From Desulfobacterales bacterium (lineage in GTDB: Bacteria > Desulfobacterota > Desulfobacteria > Desulfobacterales > C00003060), in contig DAOUTV010000012.1 of NCBI GenBank assembly GCA_030668505.1, positions 1-15,428 of the forward strand: a stretch of DNA of 15,428 nucleotides, in the 5' to 3' direction. The position numbers were made by a program, and so were the translations under genes. Positions 7,336-13,203 of this stretch are shown piece after piece. The first letter of the stretch is position 1. Every line of letters starts with the position of its first letter. Under the pieces are notes generated by a model that ran no database searches, was not told the origin of the DNA, and worked only from the letters and a program-made list of their open reading frames with translations.

Positions 7336-7365
7336 TTTGTACACTAACAGAGAATCAATTGTCAA
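7336..7365 (-). promoter_or_regulatory. Putative sigma-70 promoter of the sigma-54 activator gene
   Basis: On minus, a perfect -35 TTGACA (7365-7360) is followed after 18 nt by TACAAA (7341-7336), which matches the -10 consensus at 4 of 6 positions. It would give a leader of about 75 nt before the ATG at 7254. Supported by sequence match only. Confidence 0.45.
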
Positions 7366-7461
7366 CCTGTGAACAAAGAACCTTCTGCCTGACTTGTGAA
7401 ATGAATTTGCAAATAAATCTAATGCCCCCTAACCCGGACAAGTCGGAACCAAAATAAATTT

Positions 7462-7635
7462 ATCACGAAAACACGAAAGTACGAAAACACGAAAAAAAGC
7501 AATTAGATACTAAAACCAAATGTCGAGTCAAATCCCAACGACAAATTGCCCAAGTCTCTCACATTGAATTATATGCGCATTGCATTTATTTGTACTTTGG
7601 TCTTTTTCTCTTTCGTGCTTTCGTGTTTTCGTGAT
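7462..7635. repeat. Inverted-repeat element built of 8-bp ACGAAA units
   Basis: The left arm starting at 7462 and the right arm ending at 7635 match over 26 bp with two transition differences. The left arm is made of four 8-bp units ending in ACGAAA (TCACGAAA, ACACGAAA, GTACGAAA, ACACGAAA); the right arm carries about three in opposite orientation. The 120-bp interior has no ORF of note. This may be a non-autonomous mobile element or a repeat hairpin; I see no transposase or clear target duplication. Confidence 0.6.
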
Positions 7636-7800
7636 TGTTTTTCAATTTTCTGCCAGAAAAAACGAACTTTAGAACTAAGGAACTAAGGGGAAAAATTGAC
7701 AAGTAACCCTGTTGTTGCTAATCTTTCTATTAACTGTTTCAAAACCCATTGACGACTCCATTTTGGACATTTTTTAATAAAGTTCTTGGCAACGCGAAGC

Positions 7801-7853
7801 GTCACAAAATTAGGCGCTTAGCGCCGCAACATCGACAAAGTTGTTGATGTGAC
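7801..7853. repeat. Three-way-junction palindromic element with trailing T-run
   Basis: Outer arms GTCACA (7801-7806) and TGTGAC (7848-7853) enclose two hairpins: GGCGC-TTA-GCGCC (about 7813-7825) and CATCGACAA/TTGTTGATG (about 7830-7848, one mismatch). A run of seven T follows on plus, soon after the outer arm. It could be a structured RNA end or terminator read rightwards, or a REP-like repeat. No gene upstream on plus would need it. Confidence 0.4.
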
Positions 7854-7896
7854 ATAATTTTTTTGTACTTATTGATCAATAGTGAGCTAAAGTTTG

Positions 7897-7995
7897 AAGT
7901 GCCTAAAGTGAACTAAAGTTAATGTGCACGCCTTCGGCGTGGTCAATCTTAAAAACAGGCTGCGCTGAAAGCGCACTCCTTAACTTTAGGCACTT
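7897..7995. repeat. Second nested palindromic element with CTAAAGT units
   Basis: Outer arms AAGTGCCTAAAGT (7897-7909) and ACTTTAGGCACTT (7983-7995) are perfect 13-bp inverted repeats. Inside are two hairpins with 3-nt loops: CACGCC-TTC-GGCGTG (7927-7941) and TGCGCT-GAA-AGCGCA (7961-7975). CTAAAGT occurs three times in the left part (about 7886-7919), giving alternative outer pairings. The plan, an outer stem enclosing two hairpins, is the same as in the element at 7801-7853. It is probably a REP- or MITE-type repeat. Confidence 0.5.
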
Positions 7996-8197
7996 TACAC
8001 TTTTATTTTGAATAGTATCTACCCTGAAGGGGCCACCTCTTCCGAGCTCTGTCTTGGACGAGGCGTAGCATTTCTTAACACTGAAAATCTCAAGTGCTTT
8101 CCTCCCAAATTGCTCAATGTCGTTCGCAAAACGGGCCTTTTTCAGATACGTAAAGTGTTACGATACCGGCAATCTTTTCACCACGAGAACTGCCACT

Positions 8198-9100
8198 GTG
8201 AAAACACTCATTTGTATTGACGGGCACGACCTTGCTTTGAAAGCCGCAATACTGGCGGCGAAGTTTGCGTGCACCACGAATAGCGAGGCCACCTTTCTAT
8301 ATGTTCGAAGATATCGAAGGGACACTCGCGGTTACAACATTCCAAGGAAGACGACAGAGGTATTTGCCAACTGGAAGGAAGAACTTCCGGAGATGAAGTA
8401 TCTCCACGAGGCTGAAAGCGTGTTTAAAAAAAATCGGGGTTGCAGGGAAAACGAGACAGAGTTGGAAGAGCTCCATAGAGCCCTGGTCCATATTGGCGAC
8501 GGTGTTTTTGAAGAGGGAACGGTCCGACTACGTTCTGCCGGCAGCACTCATCTTAAAATCAGAGAGGGCATTCCTCACGAAGAAATACTCAAGGAAGCCG
8601 AGGAAGGCCATTATGACCTTGTCATGTTAGGGGCACGCCATGTTGCTGGGTGTCACTGGTACGATATCGAGCACATTCCTCTGAGCGTTGTCCAAAAGGC
8701 CCCGTGCCCAGTTACAGTGATAGGCAGGGAATTTGAAGAAGGACAACCCGTGTTGGTGTGTGTTGGGAAAAAGGACCTCCCGGAATCAACCTTACACCTA
8801 TGCCGAGTTTTAGCCACAAGAATGAAAAGTGAAATTGAGGTCCTAACCGTACTCAGGACTTCTGAACCGACTTTTCAGTTTTCCAAAAGGGTCTCTTCCA
8901 TGATCGCTGAATGGTCAGAGGGCTCTTTGAAGGTGAGTTCGAAAGTCTTGACCGGTGACCCGGCCAAGGTCATTCTTGAAGTAGCACCGAATTATGGCCT
9001 TATTGTTTGCTCAGCTAACGAGAAGCGAAAGAAAAATCGATTGGGCAAAGTGACCAAAAAGGTGCTGTGTCATAAGTTCAATGTGCTTGTTTCGAGGTAG
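8198..9100 (+). CDS. Tandem universal stress protein (two UspA-like domains)
   Basis: This is the only plus-strand gene in the window, about 300 residues with the GTG start at 8198. From there the protein begins VKTLICIDGHD, the usual first strand of a Usp domain. An in-frame ATG at 8117 would add 27 residues that do not look like Usp and have no ribosome binding site, so I reject it. Domain 1 (about residues 1-180) ends in APCPVTVIG, the typical last strand; domain 2 (about 185-300) begins PVLVCVGKKDL and ends FNVLVSR. The ATP-binding pattern G-x2-G-x9-G-S/T is degenerate in domain 1 (GARHVAGC, about 4 extra residues before the final Ser) and absent in domain 2, so it is probably a non-ATP-binding type. 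Convergent with the PAS kinase gene, 41 nt between stops. It is a likely cytosolic stress or energy-state protein; the target is unknown. Confidence 0.85.
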   Translation: MKTLICIDGHDLALKAAILAAKFACTTNSEATFLYVRRYRRDTRGYNIPRKTTEVFANWKEELPEMKYLHEAESVFKKNRGCRENETELEELHRALVHIGDGVFEEGTVRLRSAGSTHLKIREGIPHEEILKEAEEGHYDLVMLGARHVAGCHWYDIEHIPLSVVQKAPCPVTVIGREFEEGQPVLVCVGKKDLPESTLHLCRVLATRMKSEIEVLTVLRTSEPTFQFSKRVSSMIAEWSEGSLKVSSKVLTGDPAKVILEVAPNYGLIVCSANEKRKKNRLGKVTKKVLCHKFNVLVSR

Positions 9101-9141
9101 GGGTAATAGATCACCTTATGATTCAATGACTTTTCAGGCTT

Positions 9142-10296
9142 TCATGATACCGAGATTCGAACTGTAAAGGTTGTTCCAACCCCCACTTCGCTCTCGAAAT
9201 AGATATCGCCTCCGAGCTGCCGTAAGATATTCTGGCAGATGGGAAGCCCTAAGCCGGTTCCCTTTCCCGGGGGTTTGGTCGTATAAAAGAGGTCAAAAAT
9301 CTTTCCCTGATCTTCTTTTGGAATTCCCACCCCGTTATCTGCAACGCTTATCTCGACCTCCGAGTTGTTATTGACAGTTCGAATCTCGATGCGTCCGTTG
9401 TCTCCCCCCTTTTCTATTACAGCATGAATGGCATTAGCAAGACAGTTCACAAAGACCTGTTCCAACAACTTGGGATTTGAGTTCACTGAAAGAGGCCCTT
9501 CGGCAAAATTTAGGTCTATTTCAATGCCACTGTGTTTAAGTTCAGGCTTAAGCAAGCCAATAGTCTCTTCAAGTAGTTCGTGGACATCAAACTCGCTTTT
9601 TGTTGGAACTGAACCGCGAACAAAGGTGAGTAGCTTATGGGTGATGTCACGGCATCGCCCTGTCTGAGCCTTAATCTGTTTTATTACGTTTTCCAGCTCT
9701 TGGCGGTCATCGGGGCTCAGGCCCTCGGCATCGCCGATCACCTCTGCTGCCCATCCCGAGGCTTCACGTATAACTGCCACCGGATTGTTGATCTCGTGGG
9801 CCACGCCGGCGGCTATCCGGCCTATTTCTGCTAGCCGGTCCACCTGGATGAGATCTTCCTGGAGCCTTTTCCACCGGGTAATATCCTGGCATATTGCTAC
9901 CGTACCGATTCTTTGACCTTCTCTGTTAGTCAGGTCCATCAACGAGGCATTACAATAAACCGTTTTTCCGTCCTTGTGTTGAAAGGGGACATCCAGCACC
10001 AGGGCGCACCCTTCCTCCTGACAGCTTACCATCACAGGCTCGAACGATTCAGGGTCTTTGGCAAGAGCCTTAATGGGCCTTCCCACAACCTCTTCCCAGG
10101 AATAGCCCAGCACCTTTTCGCCCCCTTTACTAAAGGAAATCAGAAGTCCCTCTGCGTCCGTGGCAAAGATCAAATCGGTGGCATTTTGTAATATACACTG
10201 AAGGAACCCAGTGGTTTTGTGCAGTTCTATCTTGTAACTCGCCAGCTCCCAGGTGACCTTTTTAAGTTCGGCTTCCGATGAGCTATTCGATACCAT
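9142..10296 (-). CDS. Soluble PAS-domain sensor histidine kinase
   Basis: This 384-residue kinase has a short N-terminal coil (about 5-28), one PAS domain (about 28-140, ending AICQDITRWKRL), a HisKA dimerisation domain with H167 in GVAHEINNP, and an HATPase_c domain with N-box N284/N288, D320 (ADNGVGI) and the glycine-rich lid GKGTGLGLPI (about 344-352). No membrane segment is predicted, so it senses a cytoplasmic signal, possibly redox or a small ligand. ATG start, overlapping the upstream receiver gene by 14 nt. Its probable phosphorylation partner is that receiver, which has no DNA-binding domain, so the output may be protein-protein or relay to another regulator. The gene is part of the unit predicted to start at the 11025-11040 promoter. 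Confidence 0.93.
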   Translation of the reverse strand: MVSNSSSEAELKKVTWELASYKIELHKTTGFLQCILQNATDLIFATDAEGLLISFSKGGEKVLGYSWEEVVGRPIKALAKDPESFEPVMVSCQEEGCALVLDVPFQHKDGKTVYCNASLMDLTNREGQRIGTVAICQDITRWKRLQEDLIQVDRLAEIGRIAAGVAHEINNPVAVIREASGWAAEVIGDAEGLSPDDRQELENVIKQIKAQTGRCRDITHKLLTFVRGSVPTKSEFDVHELLEETIGLLKPELKHSGIEIDLNFAEGPLSVNSNPKLLEQVFVNCLANAIHAVIEKGGDNGRIEIRTVNNNSEVEISVADNGVGIPKEDQGKIFDLFYTTKPPGKGTGLGLPICQNILRQLGGDIYFESEVGVGTTFTVRISVS

Positions 10297-10777
10297 AAAT
10301 TTTTTCGAGCTCGCGAATTGCCTTTCTTATTCCACGCGGCCCCATACCTGCCATTTGGACTTTCTCCACTTCCTCTCGGAACTTTGCAGTCTGTAAATCC
10401 ACTTTCCTTTTGTAGGCTTCTGAGATGGCAACCAAAAGCTTGTCGTAATCAACTGGCTTAAGGAGGTACTCAAAAGCCTCCTGCTGGCCGCTTTCTAACG
10501 CTGATTCAACGGAACCGTGGCCTGTAAGCACGATGCACTGAAGGAAAGGCTGGATCTGCCTTAGCCTTTTCTGAGTTTCCACCCCATCGATCCCGGGCAT
10601 CTTGAGATCCACAACCGCCACGTCATAAGGCTCATGCTGTGCTACCTCGACAGCTTGTTCGCCGGAAAAGGTGGCCTTTACTGCGAACCCTTTTTTTAGT
10701 AGTCGCTTGGACAGGTATTCTAGCAAATTTTCCTCATCATCTACCAAGAGAACACGAATGTGTTGCTGATCGCTCAT
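10283..10777 (-). CDS. Stand-alone response regulator, partner of the PAS kinase
   Basis: This 164-residue protein has a complete receiver: acidic pair D13/D14, phosphoacceptor D57 (VVDLKMPGIDG), switch T85 (CIVLTGHG) and K107 (YLLKPVDY). The remaining 40-50 residues form a charged helical tail (KFREEVEKVQ... to IRELEKIYGIE) with no DNA-binding domain. ATG start with GGAG at about 7 nt spacing. It overlaps the kinase gene by 14 nt, a typical two-component pair. The tail is longer than CheY needs and may contact a downstream target. The nearest promoter candidate is the sigma-54-like site at 11025-11040, giving a leader of about 240 nt. Confidence 0.93.
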   Translation of the reverse strand: MSDQQHIRVLLVDDEENLLEYLSKRLLKKGFAVKATFSGEQAVEVAQHEPYDVAVVDLKMPGIDGVETQKRLRQIQPFLQCIVLTGHGSVESALESGQQEAFEYLLKPVDYDKLLVAISEAYKRKVDLQTAKFREEVEKVQMAGMGPRGIRKAIRELEKIYGIE

Positions 10778-11024
10778 GGTTTTCTCCTTCCATTTGGTTT
10801 TTAGCCATTGCTGGCTTTTGGTAAATAAGTAAACTAGTAGGAAAAGGGCTTTGCAGCCACAATTAAGTGTTTCCTTAATATCAGTTTCCCCTCAAGTCGT
10901 CAAGAAAATTTACCATCCCCTCCCAACCTTGATCTTCGCTAAATCAAATGGTTAGCCCTTCATAAATCTTCAACCCGTATCTTCCGTTTTTTTGGGAGAT
11001 GCAGCCATACCGCCATTCTAATAG
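10778..11024 (-). other. Untranslated leader before the receiver/PAS-kinase pair
   Basis: About 240 nt separate the promoter (11025-11040) from the receiver start at 10777. I see no ORF, known riboswitch or strong terminator hairpin in it. A T-run at about 10987-10993 lies within. The long leader parallels the long leader of the antiporter operon. Confidence 0.35.
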
Positions 11025-11040
11025 TCAATTTACGTGCCAA
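11025..11040 (-). promoter_or_regulatory. Sigma-54-type promoter before the receiver/PAS-kinase pair
   Basis: The minus strand reads TTGGCACG-TAAA-TTGA, identical to the 4738-4753 site except for the last spacer base, including the unusual A at -12. Just upstream both sites also share a TGAAAATTTG block (about 11044-11053 and 4759-4768). Confidence 0.65.
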
Positions 11041-11136
11041 AATTGAAAATTTGTTCTTAGAGGCGGTATAAATTCTAATAATTCCTTTAATTCATTAGGA
11101 ATTGCAATATTTCGTTGAGGGGGGGGCAACAGCAAT

Positions 11137-11177
11137 GGGTTGGCAAGACCACAAACAGACTGTTCAATATCCGACCC
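11137..11177 (-). promoter_or_regulatory. Putative activator (UAS) site upstream of the receiver/PAS-kinase promoter
   Basis: Arms GGGTTGGC (11137-11144) and TCCGACCC (11170-11177) form an imperfect inverted repeat, with the same 25-nt interior length as the site at 4849-4889. The interior shares AGACTGTTCAATA in the same position and strand. It lies 96 nt upstream of the -24 box (95 in the other copy). Conservation of arms, interior and spacing together points to binding of the same activator at both places. Confidence 0.6.
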
Positions 11178-11199
11178 AAAAGGAGCTTAATGGATCGGC

Positions 11200-11235
11200 A
11201 AAAATAAAGGCTAACCGCGAGAATCGCGGTTAGCC
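11200..11235 (-). terminator. Rho-independent terminator reading leftwards
   Basis: A perfect 12-bp stem GGCTAACCGCGA/TCGCGGTTAGCC with a 3-nt loop (11209-11235) is followed on minus by TTTATTTTTG (11208-11199). It would end leftward transcripts arriving from the NtrC-type gene 490 nt upstream, or from a short transcript in between. It lies 22 nt before the next activator-type site and so insulates the receiver/PAS-kinase unit. Confidence 0.75.
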
Positions 11236-11334
11236 CAAGCAGGAGGAAAGCCGATGAAGAAATTTCTTCACGGCGTTCGACATTGTATAACGCAACAATG
11301 ATGCCAAACTGTGATGTTTGAGGAGAGATTTCAT
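11230..11334 (-). CDS. Possible 34-residue small protein ending in the terminator stem
   Basis: An ATG-started frame (11334) encodes 34 residues, rich in Lys, Arg, His, Leu and Ser (start MKSLLKHHS, end RLSSCLG), and its TAA stop lies inside the terminator stem. It could be a small basic amphipathic peptide. No convincing ribosome binding site is present (only GGGG about 15 nt upstream), and length alone does not exclude chance. The region from about 11200 to 11480 may instead encode only RNA. Treat as a candidate. Confidence 0.2.
   Translation of the reverse strand: MKSLLKHHSLASLLRYTMSNAVKKFLHRLSSCLG
11255..11270. promoter_or_regulatory. 16-bp perfect palindrome
   Basis: TGAAGAAATTTCTTCA is a perfect palindrome, a shape expected of a dimeric repressor operator. 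It overlaps the possible small ORF, and also overlaps a plus-strand AGGAGG-spaced ATG (11254) that would give only a 15-codon ORF. Function unknown. Confidence 0.25.
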
Positions 11335-11486
11335 CTTGGCTGGGGCCCCTATGGGGGGATAAAGGGATAATAAGCTAATTTTTATATAGAATTAATACTT
11401 TCTATTGTAGCTTTCTTGCTAGGCGATATCACCATAACACTTTCAGTAAGTGTCTTTTTATGCCTTGCAATGCTTCTCAAGTTGTA

Positions 11487-11645
11487 CAACTTTTTATACA
11501 AACTCCCGCAGAATAATCCTTAACTAACTGATACCGCATCGGATTGCATAGGGTGCCAACTTTTTATACAAACTTCCCGCCCAACCTTATTTAACCTATT
11601 GATCTTATAAGCAATAAAACAAGGTGCCAACTTTTTATACAAAAA
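11487..11645. repeat. Three direct repeats spaced 70 and 71 bp
   Basis: CAACTTTTTATACAAA starts at 11487, 11557 and 11628. Copies 2 and 3 are preceded by GTGC, and copies 1 and 2 are followed by CT(T)CCCGC. The spacer bodies are also weakly alike (CCTTA then TAAC), so this is a degenerate tandem repeat of about 70 bp with a strongly conserved head. Copy 1 overlaps a 14-bp palindrome AAGTTGTACAACTT (11479-11492). It lies downstream of the NtrC-type gene with no ORF. It may be iteron-like protein-binding sites. Confidence 0.6.
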
Positions 11646-11724
11646 ATCTTAGGATATGGTCCAAACTACGTAAAGGTTCGAAATTGTGACTATAAGGCAT
11701 GTTTGCAAAGCGTTGCAGACGAGC

Positions 11725-13083
11725 TTACACGATATTGTACTTTTTCAGGCGATATTGCAGATTGGCTCGTGGAATGCCAAGAAGGTTGGCCGCCCTAGAC
11801 TGAACATTGTTTGACAGGGAAAGGGCATTTTGAATCAGTTTCTTCTCTATGGCATCCAGCGTTTCAGGAAGATTGGATAGTTTTTGCCAGTCTATTGGAA
11901 TTTCAAGGTCAGTAAAGCTCACAAGGTCTTTGGGCAGGTCGTCCGGGGTGATCTCTTGGCCATTACTGAAAAGTACGGCCCGCTCAATGGCATTCTCAAA
12001 CTCCCTCACATTCCCGGGCCACCGATGATTACACAAAAAGCGCATGGCTTCAGGGGAGAAGGTTATTTCTCCTTTGTTCGATTCCTGGGCAAATCTTGTT
12101 CCAAAGTAGGCTGCCAACAGGGGGATGTCTTCGGGCCGCTCCCTCAAAGTGGGCAGTTTGATGTGGACCACGTTCAGGCGGAAATACAGGTCTTTTCGGA
12201 AGCGGTGTTGTTGCACCTCTGCCTTGAGGTCCTTGTTTGTGGCTGCGATCAAACGGACATCCACTGCAATGGTTCTGGTGCCTCCCACCCTCTCAAAGCT
12301 CATCTCCTCCAGCACCCGCAGAAGCTTTACCTGTAGGGAGACCGGGATTTCACCGATCTCATCAAGAAACAGGGTTCCCCCATCTGCACGCTCAAACCGG
12401 CCCTTTTTCATGGCAGTGGCACCGGTAAAGGCCCCTTTTTCGTGACCGAATAGTTCACTTTCCAGCAGGGTCTCGGTGAGGGCTGCACAGCTGATTGCCA
12501 CAAAGGGCTTGTTGCGGCGAGGACTGTTAAAATGAATCGCTTTTGCGATCAGTTCCTTGCCGGTACCGCTCTCGCCAGTTGTCAATATTGTGGTCTTGGT
12601 GTGTGCTACCTTCAGAATGATATCAAATATAGCCTGCATTGGCTTGCTTTTGCCGATAATGTTGTCAAAACGATAACGGCTTTCTAGGGCTTGGACAAGA
12701 CGCCGATTTTCCTTTAAGATCCCATATGTACTGACGGCTTTGTGGATGACCTGTTTCAGTGTTTCATTCTGAAATGGTTTCAGGATAAAGTTGAAGGCCC
12801 CCAATTGCATGGCCTCTACGGCCTTTTCCACCGTTCCGTATGCCGTCATCATGACCACCGGCAGGTCGGGGACTTTTTGCTTGATTCGCTTGAGAAGTTC
12901 TATGCCGTCCATGGTAGGCATCTTCATATCTGTTAGGACCAGATCAAGGTCCGTGGTCTCCACAATCTCAAGGGCATGTTGGGCGCTATCGGCTGTCAGT
13001 GTTTCGTACCCCTCCCCTGACAGAAAGGCACCTAGAACCACAAGGTAATTTTTTTCATCATCCACAATAAGTACTGTTTCCAT
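11725..13083 (-). CDS. NtrC-family sigma-54 response regulator
   Basis: This 452-residue protein has a receiver (acidic pair D8/D9, phosphoacceptor D52 in LVLTDMKMP, T80, K102), an AAA+ ATPase with Walker A GESGTGKE (170-177), sigma-54 contact loop GAFTGA (217-222), Walker B TLFLDE (237-242) and an arginine finger region (RFRKDLYFRLNV), and a C-terminal Fis-type helix-turn-helix (about 425-450). It is a classical activator of -24/-12 promoters, switched by phosphorylation. ATG start with AGGA about 9 nt upstream. It lies 107 nt after the membrane histidine kinase gene on the same strand, so the two form a cognate pair. Its targets are unknown; it is the second candidate, after the Rossmann/PAS activator, to bind the two activator-type sites in this window. 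Confidence 0.95.
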   Translation of the reverse strand: METVLIVDDEKNYLVVLGAFLSGEGYETLTADSAQHALEIVETTDLDLVLTDMKMPTMDGIELLKRIKQKVPDLPVVMMTAYGTVEKAVEAMQLGAFNFILKPFQNETLKQVIHKAVSTYGILKENRRLVQALESRYRFDNIIGKSKPMQAIFDIILKVAHTKTTILTTGESGTGKELIAKAIHFNSPRRNKPFVAISCAALTETLLESELFGHEKGAFTGATAMKKGRFERADGGTLFLDEIGEIPVSLQVKLLRVLEEMSFERVGGTRTIAVDVRLIAATNKDLKAEVQQHRFRKDLYFRLNVVHIKLPTLRERPEDIPLLAAYFGTRFAQESNKGEITFSPEAMRFLCNHRWPGNVREFENAIERAVLFSNGQEITPDDLPKDLVSFTDLEIPIDWQKLSNLPETLDAIEKKLIQNALSLSNNVQSRAANLLGIPRANLQYRLKKYNIV

Positions 13084-13133
13084 CGGTCTATTCCTATTCG
13101 TTATTCAACATCGAGCCGTGCATACGGCAAACG

Positions 13134-13203
13134 GCATAGAGCAGAGGGCAAAGAGCAAAGCGCAAAACCCGACACCCTATGCACCATGATCTATGCTCTA
13201 TGC
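13134..13203. repeat. Inverted repeat and low-complexity stretch overlapping the kinase 3' end
   Basis: GCATAGAGCA (13134-13143) and TGCTCTATGC (13194-13203) are perfect 10-bp inverted arms. The stretch between contains short runs of GCAAAG-type units (about 13146-13165). The right arm encodes the last residues and stop of the histidine kinase (13191), so the gene end may have been rebuilt by this repeat. The left part lies in the 107-nt gap before the NtrC-type gene. Confidence 0.5.

Noticed and set aside
8117..8197. Upstream ATG start of the stress protein
   Set aside because: The added 27 residues do not match the Usp fold and no ribosome binding site precedes the ATG.
11254..11301. 15-codon ORF on plus with an AGGAGG at ideal distance
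   Set aside because: Very short, no gene downstream on plus for it to regulate, and it overlaps a palindrome and the leftward terminator region.
11430..11460. Rightward terminator (ACACTT/AAGTGT then CTTTTT)
   Set aside because: Stem of only 6 A/T-rich pairs and no plus-strand gene upstream that would need it.
11551..11630. Sigma-54 -24 elements within the direct repeats (TTGGCAC on minus)
   Set aside because: There is no GC at the required distance downstream in either copy, so the -12 element is missing.
11487..11645. CRISPR array
   Set aside because: Only three repeats of about 16-20 bp with spacers of about 50 bp that resemble each other, and no cas genes.
11487..11645. Lambda-type attachment core (CAACTT...TATAC)
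   Set aside because: Similarity is short and A/T-rich; three copies at 70-bp spacing and no integrase or tRNA gene nearby.
11884..12336. A 150-codon open frame on plus
   Set aside because: It lies antisense to the AAA+ domain of the NtrC-type gene; frame openness follows from codon bias of the real gene.
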